A stretch of DNA of 64,000 nt from an uncultured Aquimarina sp. (GTDB lineage: Bacteria > Bacteroidota > Bacteroidia > Flavobacteriales > Flavobacteriaceae), in contig CANMKX010000008.1 of assembly GCA_947498595.1 (NCBI GenBank), positions 62,001 to 126,000 of the forward strand. The letters are read 5' to 3'. The notes under the pieces were generated by a model, which ran no database searches, was not told the origin of the DNA, and saw nothing but the letters and a program-made list of their open reading frames with translations. Made by a program: the position numbers and the translations under genes. This document shows, in pieces, positions 54,280 to 64,000 of the stretch (its first letter is position 1; each line of letters starts with the position of its first letter).

Positions 54280-57200
54280 TTTTCTTTCTCTTTTTCTATT
54301 TCTTCATTATACTCTTTATACTGCTCATAAACGTCATCATAATATCCTTTAGAAAACATCCCCAATAGCCCATAGCCATTTCGTGAAATCCAAGTAGCAA
54401 AACCTCCTACGATCGCACCTCCTGGTGTAACCATTCCTTTGACTCCTTTGCTGCATGACCTACTTAAACTAGTATGACTGGCTCCATTACATCTTCGTGC
54501 GTTGCAGACGGGACAGTTATCAATATTTATTTTACGAATCTCTTCCTGATTTTCTTCCTCTTTATTGATTCTAGAATAATCGTGGATACGTCCATTAACA
54601 AACTTAAAATCTATAAGTAAATCATCTTGATTAATCTTATTACCTGGTATGTAATTAACATTTTCCCTTTCTTTTCCTATTACTAATCCACCTCTTTTAT
54701 TTAAATAAATATTATCGTCTCCATCATCTTTGTAATCAATTATATTTCCTCTATCATCCACAACCGTAGAAGCAAGTACTGGAGGTAATTGATTATTGAT
54801 ATTATCAAAATTCTCATCATCAGTACCATTATTTAAACCTACTGGCATCATTCCATCAGGATCAATAAAATATATAGGATTATCAAATGCATAATTATAA
54901 GGACTATGCCTACGCATTTCTTCTGCTAATGGATCAAGATTCATCCATCGACCTAAACTTGCATCATAGTTACGAGCCGTAATATCAATCCAACCAAGAC
55001 CTAATCCATTTTGTTCTTCTTTACCACCAAATCCGTAGTTATGTTTCCTCCCTGTAATCAGCGAGTTATAACCCTTGTGCTGTAGTCCAAAAGGATAATA
55101 ATTCTTCTCTTCTACAATTTCATGGTGATTATCGTTATCTCCATCAATATCAGTATTATTTCTAAGAACGTCTACTTTTCCATCATTGTCGCTATCTGTA
55201 TACGATAATCGTATATTTCCTAGATGATCTTTATATTGATATACATACGTATAGCCATCTGCTATTTTCTCTACATACCCTTCGGCATGATTGAAAAACT
55301 CCAAACTTCCATTCTTATAGATATAATTACCTGCATACTCGGTTGTAACCATCGTACTTCCTTCTGTAACGATTTTCTTTTGTTTTACTCCTGCCGCATC
55401 ATAAATATAGTTAATATTTCCTGTATGGGCTGCATTGGCTATAGCAACTCCTGTTGGTAAGTTTAAATGATTGTAGTTTATATTAGTGATTCCTTTGTTT
55501 TGATCTACAATCATGTTTCCGTTTACATCATAATTATAATCGTTTCCTGTTGTATTTCCATCACGGAATCCTTCTATATTTGTGCTTATATCTGTTACTG
55601 TTTCTAGCTTATTACCTGCATCATAGCTATATATTAGGTTATCCATCATTCCAAATGTAGTTGCTGCTTCGTTGGTATGGCCTGTACGTTGCAACTGTGT
55701 GATATTTCCCATTGTATCATAAGTAACTAACCCTAAATCGTATCGTCCTGTTTCACTTTTGGCTTTGGTGATACGGTTTAAAGCATCGTATTGGTATCCA
55801 TAAGCGTGTTGCGCACTTTCATTAGCTGTTTTCCAATAGGTCTCACTTATATTTCCGTTATAAAGAGCTGATGCTTCTAATCCGTGAGTCACGGTGTCAT
55901 AATTGATTCCGAAACTAAATAAATCATTTCCTAGTGTCGCCACATCATTGATCCCTGTTAACCATCCTCGTACATTGTATAGATAATCTACTTGTTGTAA
56001 GGCTGTTATTGCTGTTGCTTTTCCTCCTACATCTTTTCTGACCAGTTGCCCGATTTCATCGTATTGATTGCTTACCAATCGTTCTGTAGATTGATTATTA
56101 ATTTGCTGTTCTTGTGTTAACAATCGCCCTACATGATCGTAGGTAAATGTATCGGTAGTTACTATAGGCAAGTTATTCTCTTTGGTATGTGTTGTCTTAG
56201 TTTCCAATACTTTTCCTACAAAATCAAGCTTACTTTCTATTAGATCAGTTGTATTTAAGTATTCATTTTTACTTACAACATAAATAGGTCTCCCTTTTAC
56301 ATCATAATATGTTAGCGTAGTAATCCAATCATTAGTTTCTAAAACACGCACTTGACTTGCTGTTGCTAAACTTTTTACTTGTGTACTAACCTCTTGTCCA
56401 TATACGTTTGTAGGAATTATAGTTCCGACTGTGTCAAAAGCATAATTATCGTAATAATTGATGGTTAGTAAAGTAATATGGATTGTCGGAAATGCAGTAT
56501 TACTATAACTTATATCCTTTCCGTTAATCGTAGTATTTGCAATACGCGCTTCCCACAGATGACTCGATTGATTTGCTGCCGCTTGCATCGCTATACGCTC
56601 ACGTTTGTCCGTTATTTTCCCTGTATATACTACACGTCCGATTGCATCGTATTTGGTAAACAACCATATCCCTGCCTTTCTTAAGTTAGCATCTTGAGTT
56701 AATACAGGTTGATCTAATTTATTATACACTATAGATTCCCAGCCTTTCCCTGGAATTTTTTTCTCGATCAATCGATTACGATAATCGTATTTGTATTGGT
56801 AACTCAACTCAATAAGTTCACTTTCACTCACCCCATCGATAGTTGTTACTTTTGGAGGTAACACATAGCTTAGATTTCCAAAATCATCGTATACATAATA
56901 AGTATCATGTGGGATATTGCTATTAAAGGTTCTTTTTAAAACTACTTGTCCTTTTTTGTTTTTAAATTCCTGAGTAGTATGATCATTTCCTGCTGTCCAA
57001 TTTTCGTCTTTGGTGATTGTTTTGTATAATTCGTTAGGAGCATACATTCCTTCTTTTATTAAAGTCGGTTTCTCTGTATTCTCATCGTTAAAAGCAACTC
57101 TAAAGTATACTACTTCATTAAGTACATTAGCTTCCCATCCAAATTTAATCGTATGATCGGTATCATTTTCCTTGTCTAATAACCAAGATTTTCCTGGTGC

Positions 57201-57830
57201 AGCTTGCTCCAATACTCTATTCAACGGTGATGCTTCATAATGCATTTGCGAATAAGCATTCACTGTTATTGTAGGCATTCCGTCGAAATCCGTTGGATAC
57301 TTAGTTTGATAATAAGCCTGTATATCTTGCGCTATATCTACTGATTTATAACTCCCCACTACTGTTTGTGAACTATAAGGTAAATACTCTTTTTCTTGTC
57401 TTCCTAAGGGATCATATGCGATATGAGTAACAACATCTTTTTTGGTAGGAGAACCTTTGATTGCTATCTGTTGTTTTGGTCTTCCTAATCCGTCTAAATA
57501 AGTGACACTTTCTATCACATCACTATTATTTCTTATAGCATTACTCGAAAATAAAGGAGTTTGATAAATTCTAGTAAAAACATAATTTTCATTACTTAAA
57601 TTAATATTGAGATATGGTTCATTAATAATTTTAGCAGAAAAAACACTTCCACTTTTTATCCAACTATTAGGTTTTAAAATTATACTCTCGGTAGCAGTTA
57701 AATGATCTTCAGTTGTTACTTCATAGTTACCTTGTTTTACAATAGTAGTAGGAACAACTTCATTTTGTGCGTAACTGGCATATCCTATAATAGATAATAG
57801 GCATGCTATTAGTACTTTTTTATATTGCAT
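54264..57830 (-). CDS. RHS/YD-repeat core protein with variable C-terminal tip
   Basis: 1,188 aa. Signal peptide (residues 1-21, GYASYA), then a DUF6443-like N-terminal domain ([18 protein letters not shown]), many YD repeats ([36 protein letters not shown]), and the RHS-associated core ([45 protein letters not shown], to about residue 992). The last 196 residues are the variable tip, with a cysteine cluster ([12 protein letters not shown]) and a glycine-rich hydrophobic stretch ([13 protein letters not shown]). It forms a two-gene unit with the 1,099-aa protein 10 bp upstream. A toxin function is inferred. Confidence 0.85.
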   Translation of the reverse strand: MQYKKVLIACLLSIIGYASYAQNEVVPTTIVKQGNYEVTTEDHLTATESIILKPNSWIKSGSVFSAKIINEPYLNINLSNENYVFTRIYQTPLFSSNAIRNNSDVIESVTYLDGLGRPKQQIAIKGSPTKKDVVTHIAYDPLGRQEKEYLPYSSQTVVGSYKSVDIAQDIQAYYQTKYPTDFDGMPTITVNAYSQMHYEASPLNRVLEQAAPGKSWLLDKENDTDHTIKFGWEANVLNEVVYFRVAFNDENTEKPTLIKEGMYAPNELYKTITKDENWTAGNDHTTQEFKNKKGQVVLKRTFNSNIPHDTYYVYDDFGNLSYVLPPKVTTIDGVSESELIELSYQYKYDYRNRLIEKKIPGKGWESIVYNKLDQPVLTQDANLRKAGIWLFTKYDAIGRVVYTGKITDKRERIAMQAAANQSSHLWEARIANTTINGKDISYSNTAFPTIHITLLTINYYDNYAFDTVGTIIPTNVYGQEVSTQVKSLATASQVRVLETNDWITTLTYYDVKGRPIYVVSKNEYLNTTDLIESKLDFVGKVLETKTTHTKENNLPIVTTDTFTYDHVGRLLTQEQQINNQSTERLVSNQYDEIGQLVRKDVGGKATAITALQQVDYLYNVRGWLTGINDVATLGNDLFSFGINYDTVTHGLEASALYNGNISETYWKTANESAQHAYGYQYDALNRITKAKSETGRYDLGLVTYDTMGNITQLQRTGHTNEAATTFGMMDNLIYSYDAGNKLETVTDISTNIEGFRDGNTTGNDYNYDVNGNMIVDQNKGITNINYNHLNLPTGVAIANAAHTGNINYIYDAAGVKQKKIVTEGSTMVTTEYAGNYIYKNGSLEFFNHAEGYVEKIADGYTYVYQYKDHLGNIRLSYTDSDNDGKVDVLRNNTDIDGDNDNHHEIVEEKNYYPFGLQHKGYNSLITGRKHNYGFGGKEEQNGLGLGWIDITARNYDASLGRWMNLDPLAEEMRRHSPYNYAFDNPIYFIDPDGMMPVGLNNGTDDENFDNINNQLPPVLASTVVDDRGNIIDYKDDGDDNIYLNKRGGLVIGKERENVNYIPGNKINQDDLLIDFKFVNGRIHDYSRINKEEENQEEIRKINIDNCPVCNARRCNGASHTSLSRSCSKGVKGMVTPGGAIVGGFATWISRNGYGLLGMFSKGYYDDVYEQYKEYNEEIEKEKEKKSNE

Positions 57831-57840
57831 CGTTTTTTGA

Positions 57841-60800
57841 TTATTGTTTGTAATGGTATTGATTTTCTGAAACTAGATTCCCTTGCGCATCTTTTACATA
57901 TTGCAATCGATTAAATGCATCATAATGATAGGTCATAACATATCCTTTAGGGTCAATTACACTGGTGATTCCTATTAAAGGGTCAAAGGTGAAAGTAGTG
58001 ACAAGGGATTTTGCAAAATATGAGTGGGTTCTTAAATTATGTAAAGCTGCTCTTAATGCTGTTTCTTCAGCTATTGTATTTTCAGTATTAGATTGAGTTT
58101 GCAAAACTGTTATTTGTTCTTGTAAAGCTGCTGGCATTCCATCATAACTCGCATTTTCTATTTTTGCTATTGGATATTGATGATTGTATCCCCAGATATA
58201 TATTATATGTACACCATTAGATTGTGATACTTCTAATGGATTTCCATACGCATCATATTTATGATATAGAATTCTATCTTCTAATATATCTTCTCTTTTT
58301 GCAGTTTGTATTTTGGCTGCATATATATTCGAATTTCCCCACTCTTTGTATATTGTACGTTGACGTTGTAACAACTGTGATGTGCCATTGTTTTTTCGAT
58401 AATTTTCTATTTGAATTGGAGTACTGATACGATTTTCTCCATCATTCTGTAATCTTTGTATTGCACGAAATTCATTTACTGTTAATGAACCTCCTTCTAA
58501 CGACGTAGTATTTGTTATATCGTCAGGATAGTAGTTTTTGCTAAACAGAAAATCTCCTTCGCTTGTTGCTGTTTCTATTTTAGTAATTTGACTATGTACT
58601 GGATATGATTCATAAAAACTTGTTTGTTTTTGTGTTAAATTTTGTGTTTCTCCTCCTGTGTAATAATAAGCTGTAGTTGTTGCTTCTTTTGAAAATAATG
58701 ATTCACTAAAATTATTATATGTATTCCATGAAACAAGAATATTTCCTGTTGCTCCAAAAGCTACATTTTTAACTAAAACCTTATCATTACTATTTTGTCC
58801 GAAGATATATTTATTTTTAATGTTTTGAACTGGACGATAATTCGCTGTTTCTCCATCTATAGATTGATGTTCTGTCTTTTCAAGTAATAATCCTCGTCTA
58901 TGACTCAAATTTTGTATGGGTGTATTAGGATATTGTCCTCTCTGAAAAATATTAGTTTGCGTTCCTTCTCCATTTGGTACAGTTAAATATTTGTAAGTAG
59001 TTTTCCCCGTTTTTGCACCTACCATAATTTCTTCTACATGTTCATATCCTACACTATATCCTCCTTGATTATCTAAAGCGAAAATTGGGCTTGAGACTAA
59101 TTGTACTGAACTACTAGCGTTGTCACTGCAAAAAGGAAGATTGTACCATAATGAAGTTGGTGGATTTGTAGCATACCCGCTAGATATTCCTGATTCTGGA
59201 TTAATATAGCTATACTTTTTTTGTAATAATAACTCTCCATTCTGATCTTTATTGGCTATTTCGGCAATACGTAATCCTCCGTAAACAGCATTTGCATTTT
59301 GTTCTTGTAGTTCTCTACCATATAGAAATACTGTTACGGTTTTACGTTCTCCAAAAGAACCAGAAAAGTTTTCTATTTTTAGTGTGTAATTACCACTATC
59401 TAATACAAAAGTTTCATTTTCATGTCTTAAGGATCTAGCTAAAGTTCCATCGGGATATAAAATCTGTACACGTGGGCAATCAAAACCACCATCGTTAGCA
59501 CAAATTTCTCCACTGATTCTTAAACTAGATTCTACAATTCCTTGAACAGGGAACCCAAAAGGATTATCTGTATCTGAAATTGTAAAAGGAAATTCTATAA
59601 TTTCGCTATCATCATTCGCTGAAGTATATCCTGTTATTACTTTTCTTTCATAATGTGTTGCTGCAAAAAAAGCACTTTCACCACTAACTTGGTTAGATTC
59701 TAATATAAACTCTGTAGCCCCTCCAGTAGGGTATATTATCTTTTTTAAAGTACATGCTTTTGCATATTCTTCATATACCTTTCGATCTCCTCCTTCATAA
59801 TGTAATAACGCGCTATTATAAAAATATTCAATATCAGGTAGTAATGTACCATTTGTTGTGCCATTATAATATCCCCAATAATCTTGTGCACTTGACAACC
59901 TATCAGGTAACACTGTTGCTGTATTATACTCTAGTTGATACTTTTTATTTTCTTGATTTTCACCTCTTTTTTCGACTACTTCACGTAAATACAATCTCTT
60001 TGTTCGTTGATCTAAATCTCCATAATTGACTGAATTACCTTGTTCACTTTGAAAATAATCATAATGTAACTCATAACTTGTAATTTGTAGTCCATCTTTA
60101 TCTTTTAGTATAACATTTGTGAGTGCTTGATCGTTTTTTAAATCTATTCTATTATGATTATACTCTAAATTAATACTTCCTAAATTTCCTTCTATTCTAA
60201 TTAATTTTTGAGTATTGGAAACATTTTCTATATATGTTTTATAATAAGTAGTACCTTGATAACATTCGTTATTATTAGCACTACGGTGTAAAAGTCTTTT
60301 TTCACCTCCTAAAAGCACGTATCTTGTTTCACCAGTCCCATTATAATAGAACTGTACGGGTTCTTTTTCTGGTGTTTCTAATTCCATTAAATGCCAACTT
60401 GAGACATAATTAATTAAAGCTGATGGACCATCTGGTAATTGACTATTCGTCCAGGAAATACTATTACTACGATCAATGGCAGAGCGAGTTTGATTTGTAT
60501 TAACTCCTATATAATAAACAACACCTGTAATAGGAGTAATTTTCCATCCTATGATTCTATTGGATGCATCTTTTATTAACTTGATACGAGTATCGTTATT
60601 TTTTGGCATGTGATGTATAGTTCCATCTGGATCAAAAAAGAATTTACCGTTAATTCCTCCAGGTAAGTTATATTGGTAAATATCTGATTCAAAATCATTA
60701 TGACCATTTAACCCTGATTGTGCTAAATCATATCGTTGGTCTGTTTCTAGTGCTAAAAAACGTGTTACAATATCATTATTATTTAAATATCCTCCTGCTG

Positions 60801-61140
60801 GATCATCATCAGGAATTCCTCTAACCATTCTACTAACACTTCCTCCGGCTGATAAAGACCATCCTAAACCTACTCGAGAAGCAACCTCTTGGACTTTTAT
60901 TCCTGATGCATGATAATTTAAATTTACAGGAATACTTATTCCTTTACCAGGTAATTGCACTAAAGGGATATTGATAGATGGAACTCCTGTATAATACCCT
61001 ATCGGTATTTCTCCATATTTCCCTAAGGCTGCAACCTCTGGGGTTGGTGGGATTACTTCTGGTAAAGAAGGAGCTGTAGACTGAGAGGTACACAGACCAC
61101 TCCATAACAGTAACAAGCTGCTAAGCAACATTTTTTTCAT
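57841..61140 (-). CDS. YD-repeat shell protein (companion of the RHS protein)
   Basis: 1,099 aa. Signal peptide (residues 1-19). The first 400 residues form an SpvB/RHS-like N-terminal domain: [61 protein letters not shown]. The final part has YD repeats: [34 protein letters not shown]. It lacks a core and tip. It is followed 10 bp later by the RHS core gene, so together they probably form a split shell as in TcB-TcC-like or Bacteroidota RHS pairs. Family clear; exact partner structure inferred. Confidence 0.8.
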   Translation of the reverse strand: MKKMLLSSLLLLWSGLCTSQSTAPSLPEVIPPTPEVAALGKYGEIPIGYYTGVPSINIPLVQLPGKGISIPVNLNYHASGIKVQEVASRVGLGWSLSAGGSVSRMVRGIPDDDPAGGYLNNNDIVTRFLALETDQRYDLAQSGLNGHNDFESDIYQYNLPGGINGKFFFDPDGTIHHMPKNNDTRIKLIKDASNRIIGWKITPITGVVYYIGVNTNQTRSAIDRSNSISWTNSQLPDGPSALINYVSSWHLMELETPEKEPVQFYYNGTGETRYVLLGGEKRLLHRSANNNECYQGTTYYKTYIENVSNTQKLIRIEGNLGSINLEYNHNRIDLKNDQALTNVILKDKDGLQITSYELHYDYFQSEQGNSVNYGDLDQRTKRLYLREVVEKRGENQENKKYQLEYNTATVLPDRLSSAQDYWGYYNGTTNGTLLPDIEYFYNSALLHYEGGDRKVYEEYAKACTLKKIIYPTGGATEFILESNQVSGESAFFAATHYERKVITGYTSANDDSEIIEFPFTISDTDNPFGFPVQGIVESSLRISGEICANDGGFDCPRVQILYPDGTLARSLRHENETFVLDSGNYTLKIENFSGSFGERKTVTVFLYGRELQEQNANAVYGGLRIAEIANKDQNGELLLQKKYSYINPESGISSGYATNPPTSLWYNLPFCSDNASSSVQLVSSPIFALDNQGGYSVGYEHVEEIMVGAKTGKTTYKYLTVPNGEGTQTNIFQRGQYPNTPIQNLSHRRGLLLEKTEHQSIDGETANYRPVQNIKNKYIFGQNSNDKVLVKNVAFGATGNILVSWNTYNNFSESLFSKEATTTAYYYTGGETQNLTQKQTSFYESYPVHSQITKIETATSEGDFLFSKNYYPDDITNTTSLEGGSLTVNEFRAIQRLQNDGENRISTPIQIENYRKNNGTSQLLQRQRTIYKEWGNSNIYAAKIQTAKREDILEDRILYHKYDAYGNPLEVSQSNGVHIIYIWGYNHQYPIAKIENASYDGMPAALQEQITVLQTQSNTENTIAEETALRAALHNLRTHSYFAKSLVTTFTFDPLIGITSVIDPKGYVMTYHYDAFNRLQYVKDAQGNLVSENQYHYKQ

Positions 61141-61210
61141 AATTATTCGTTTTTTTAGATAGTTTTATATCATTCTAAAAATGATATAAAACTATCGGAT
61201 GATGATTGTG

Positions 61211-62080
61211 ATTATTTTTTTAATAATAAGGCTTCTAATTTTTCTAGTCTAGCTCTAGTATATTGTTTTTTTCTTGTTGAGTTTTTAAGGCTTCTTGTTG
61301 TGAGATTGTATATAAAGTTAACTCTTCTATTTTTTCAAGTAATTTCATATTCATAGCACCTAATTCTACACCATTGCTTTCCATTGTTTTAGCAGCTGGA
61401 ATATTAGGTAAATGACCATTTTTTAAGATGTATTTTTGTACTTCTTCTATCGATAATAGATTGTATTCTTTTTTAAACACATAATCCGGAGCAGGTATAG
61501 CTAGATCAACTTTAATCTCTTTGGTATGAATTTTTCCATTAATGGTTAATTTTGCGTCTGGATTTGTAGTTCCAATCCCTACATTACCATTTTGTTTTAT
61601 AGCAAAAACACCTTGTTTTGTTTTAAGTAATAAGCCTTGATATCCAGCTAGTTGTGTGGCTGGAAGCTCTTGGTTATCTGATAAATCATTAAAGTTACTT
61701 CTACCTAAGCCATACCATGGACTGTCATTAACTCGATCATTAATATTGGATAATGAAAAGCGATCTGCTCTAATTCCATTACCAGAAACATTAAGTTTAG
61801 CTAAAGGATTAATAGTACCAATACCGACATTTCCTTCAGAGGTAATAGTCATTACGTTTGACCAATTTGAAGTATTATTACGTGCTTGAAAATTTAATAA
61901 AGTCCTACTAACTTGATCGTTATTAATAATACGATGGCCAAAACCTTGTTCTAGATTAGAAGTAGACCATAGAATGTATTTATTAGAACCATCGTTCGCT
62001 CTTAAATTTTCGAAAGATACGCTTTGTGCTGTAGCAATAGTTGATACTAGAGCAATTGTAATGAGTGCAATTTTTTTCAT
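61211..62080 (-). CDS. Tail-fibre-like exported protein with a C-terminal frameshift
   Basis: The frame from 62080 to 61244 gives 278 aa: signal peptide (residues 1-18), two repeats with SEGNVGIGT and QNGNVGIGTTNPDAKLTING, then HTKEIKVDLAIPAPDYVFKKEYNL and the typical C-terminal block NGVELGAMNMKLLEKIEELTLY. These are tail-fibre/peptidase-S74-like proteins frequent in Bacteroidota. The stop at 61244 is premature: the +1 frame continues ARLEKLEALLLKK to a stop at 61211, the usual end of this family, so one base is missing near 61247. It is upstream of the shell gene (103-bp gap) and likely in the same operon. Confidence 0.75.
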
Positions 62081-62527
62081 AATGAATGATTAAAGAATAT
62101 AAAGATTAAATAGTATAGCAAAATTTAATTGTATACTGTATAGAATGATTTGATATTGAGAAAAAGAAAGAATTCTTTTTTGTAGAAATTGATGTGATGA
62201 ACATTATAGTTTGATTGATGATTAGTGCAAATATAGGTAAATAAAATAAAGATGAATTCCCAAGAGTCTTTTATAATAAAAAATATGTACTCGGATATTT
62301 TTAGAATCCGGTGGGATAAATCGATGTTTTGATATTAGTATTATAAGATTTAATTTAAACTTATTTATGATAGAAGAATGATCAAATTATAAACCGAATG
62401 ATGCTGAAGAGTGATGGAATAAATACTACAATGTAAATTTATAATTATTTAATTATATTTAAACTAATAAAAGAGATGAATGTTGTTAAATTAACCTTCA
62501 TAAATCAACCTTAATAAACACTAACAT
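62081..62527. other. Intergenic region between divergent operons
   Basis: 447 bp without an ORF I can support. It is very AT-rich. A -7-like TATATTTG lies on the minus strand at 62235 to 62228, preceded by TATTTACC, the same string as near 22490. It is the best candidate for the promoter of the RHS operon, giving a leader of about 140 nt. No -33 partner at normal spacing and no convincing hairpin are visible. Confidence 0.4.
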
Positions 62528-62905
62528 ATGACTCATCAAAAAACAAAAACGCAAGAATACTTAAGTAAACTATTAATATGGATGCCTTCATTAATAGTTA
62601 TTCTATTTTATATTCCAAATGCTTTAAATAAATTATTGGAACCAAATCAAACTGGAAAAATTGTAGAAAGTAGCGTTGTAATGATTACAGCAGGAATATT
62701 TATTTTAACAGGGGTCGCACTTTTTTTGTATAATAAAACCATTTTAATAGGAACCTCTATGCTAGTGTTATATATGACTTTTATTGTACTGATTCATATG
62801 TATAAAGGAAAACCAGCTGAAATCGTAATTTTAATTCTTATGACAACAATATTTGCTTCCTATATAAGGAAACCTCAATTATTCAGTACTCAAAAATCAT
62901 TATAA
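62528..62905 (+). CDS. DoxX-like small membrane protein
   Basis: 125 aa with four hydrophobic helices (about residues 13-30, 48-68, 71-90, 96-112). The first helix pair, FYIPNALNKLLEPNQTGK, resembles DoxX-like proteins (the N-x-x-x-K-L motif). Function unknown; some DoxX relatives act in thiosulfate or oxidative-stress complexes. It is followed 61 bp later by a DinB-family gene on the same strand. Not related to the RHS region by sequence. Confidence 0.6.
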   Translation: MTHQKTKTQEYLSKLLIWMPSLIVILFYIPNALNKLLEPNQTGKIVESSVVMITAGIFILTGVALFLYNKTILIGTSMLVLYMTFIVLIHMYKGKPAEIVILILMTTIFASYIRKPQLFSTQKSL

Positions 62906-62966
62906 GTATATAAATGTATCATCTGTGAACATTAAAAGAGATGCAATTTAAATTTTAAAAAAATAA

Positions 62967-63503
62967 ATGACCAAATACGTTGAATTTCCATCACAAGATG
63001 AATATCCTATTTATGCAGAAATGTATATGAAATTAGTAAAGAAAGATGGAAGTCTTATTGACCAATTGAGGACAAGTTTATATAAAACTAAAGAGTTGAT
63101 TAAAAGTTTATCAAACGAGGAATTAATGTATAGATACGAAGAGGATAAGTGGTCTATAAAAGAAATTTTAGTTCATATAATTGATGATGAAAGAATCTAT
63201 GGATATAGAGCACTTTCCTTTGCAAGAAATGATAAAACAAACCTACCTGGATTTGAACAAGAAGATTATAATTTTTTTTCGGATACATCAGGAAGATCTA
63301 TTGAAAATATCATAGAGGAATATGAAACATTAAGACTGTCTACAATTTCCTTATTTAATGGATTTTCTAATAAATCGTTAGAACGTGTAGGAACTGCTAA
63401 TGGAAATAAGGCAAGTACAAGAGCTTTAGGATACCATATTTTAGGACACGAATTACATCATATTAAAATAATAGAAGATTTATATCTAAAGAATTTAGGA
63501 TAA
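62967..63503 (+). CDS. DinB-family protein
   Basis: 178 aa four-helix-bundle protein of the DinB/YfiT family. The metal-ligand pattern is visible: WSIKEILVHIIDDERIYGYR (first His) and ALGYHILGHELHHIKIIEDL (His-x3-His). Such proteins bind a divalent metal and act as thiol-dependent transferases or have no known activity. The upstream DoxX-like gene may be co-transcribed. Length is normal. Confidence 0.88.
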   Translation: MTKYVEFPSQDEYPIYAEMYMKLVKKDGSLIDQLRTSLYKTKELIKSLSNEELMYRYEEDKWSIKEILVHIIDDERIYGYRALSFARNDKTNLPGFEQEDYNFFSDTSGRSIENIIEEYETLRLSTISLFNGFSNKSLERVGTANGNKASTRALGYHILGHELHHIKIIEDLYLKNLG

Positions 63504-63764
63504 AATTACTTGGATTGATTATCATGAAGTTGTATTGCCGAACGGATATGATACGGTAATACAACTTTGTTTATAATCAAATGACTTTAATTGAATTATA
63601 ATATTGAAATAATCTAAGAGATTTTGAGCTTCTAATTATCAGAATATGTAGTACTAAAAGTATTAACTCTGGTTATGCATAGTCAATTTTGAATAGCCAA
63701 ATAAATGAATTTTACCATTCAAAATTATTATTTCAAGCTATACCTTAGATAAAGTTGTTATGGT

Positions 63765-64000
63765 TTAGTGAGCTAAAGGCTTTAAAAAAATTGCTTCACG
63801 AATTACTTGCCATCGACTATCTTCAAAACGTAATTCTATGGTACACAATAATCGCATTTCCTCTCCATTCATTCCGCTATGCTGCCTTGTTAATACACAT
63901 ACTGCTGAATCTTCGAGTATATGAAAATCATGCCAATCAGCCCAAGTGTTTAACGGTGTTTTTCCTTCTTTAGCTTGTTTTGCGAAATGAGCTTTAAATT
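63765..64000 (-). CDS. 3' end of an unidentified minus-strand gene
   Basis: The last 78 residues of a frame open to the window edge, stopping at 63765: KAHFAKQAKEGKTPLN, WADWHDFHILEDSAVCVL, MNGEEMRLLCTIELRF, WQVIREAIFLKPLAH. The beta-rich pattern (ELRFEDSRWQVIREAIFL) could be the end of a SnoaL/NTF2-like domain, but I do not recognise a family with confidence. It converges with the DinB gene; the 261-bp gap contains no clear terminator. Confidence 0.6.
   Translation of the reverse strand, partial: FKAHFAKQAKEGKTPLNTWADWHDFHILEDSAVCVLTRQHSGMNGEEMRLLCTIELRFEDSRWQVIREAIFLKPLAH

Noticed and set aside
63755..63973. Plus-strand 72-codon frame at the window end
   Set aside because: The opposite strand carries a better supported frame with protein-like composition that is open to the edge.

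Overview
The window looks like a chromosomal segment of a marine-type Flavobacteriaceae bacterium (phylum Bacteroidota). The signs are strongly AT-rich DNA, promoters of the TTG-N17/18-TAnnTTTG type, many TTG starts, a GAPDH with a long N-terminal extension, gliding and type IX secretion genes (a GldF-GldG fusion and a PorD/DUF4835 protein), an RprX/RprY-like two-component pair, and Bacteroidota-type YD-repeat (RHS) proteins. The genus cannot be fixed from the sequence alone. I saw no rRNA, tRNA or CRISPR array.

Positions 1-48,300 are mostly housekeeping. In order: GAPDH (partial) and an HtrA protease; dapF, an acetyltransferase and mltG; a lysozyme-like protein; an RsmI-like methylase, a LMW phosphatase and dnaA, with a possible oriC upstream; a riboflavin/HAD/transporter/IMPACT operon (ribD and followers); prmC, a LOG-family protein and ligA. 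Two accessory genes follow: a membrane protein whose ATG sits directly behind a run of 12 C, and a UPF1/Dna2-like helicase with a nuclease-like C-terminal domain. Then come dapA, a Kir channel, bamD, omega, coaBC, porD and recN; fabI; a glycosyltransferase, a YbbR protein and coaE; the two-component system; a MarR-GNAT fusion, an AhpD-like protein, a Crp/Fnr regulator and an M3 peptidase; dnaN; the gldF-gldG fusion; a SAM hydrolase; phoH, purC and a cupin.

Positions 48,300-62,100 are an accessory region built around one minus-strand RHS locus. A tail-fibre-like protein, an 1,099-residue YD-repeat shell protein and an 1,188-residue RHS core protein with its own C-terminal tip are followed by a 58-residue two-helix membrane ORF, a candidate immunity gene. 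Downstream lie two displaced, partly decayed RHS 3' modules (B at about 51.0-52.0 kb and A at about 49.3-50.0 kb). Each carries a different C-terminal tip and a different small downstream gene. The two modules share about 400 bp that ends at one junction sequence, to which two different truncated XRE regulator genes are attached. A 1,627-bp IS1380-like element, dead by one frameshift and one nonsense codon, sits in the module-B copy. Its TACAA target duplication is intact, and the empty site survives in the module-A copy. This is a readable record of RHS tip exchange by tandem duplication.

Positions 62,100-64,000 hold a DoxX-like membrane protein, a DinB-family protein and the 3' end of an unidentified minus-strand gene.
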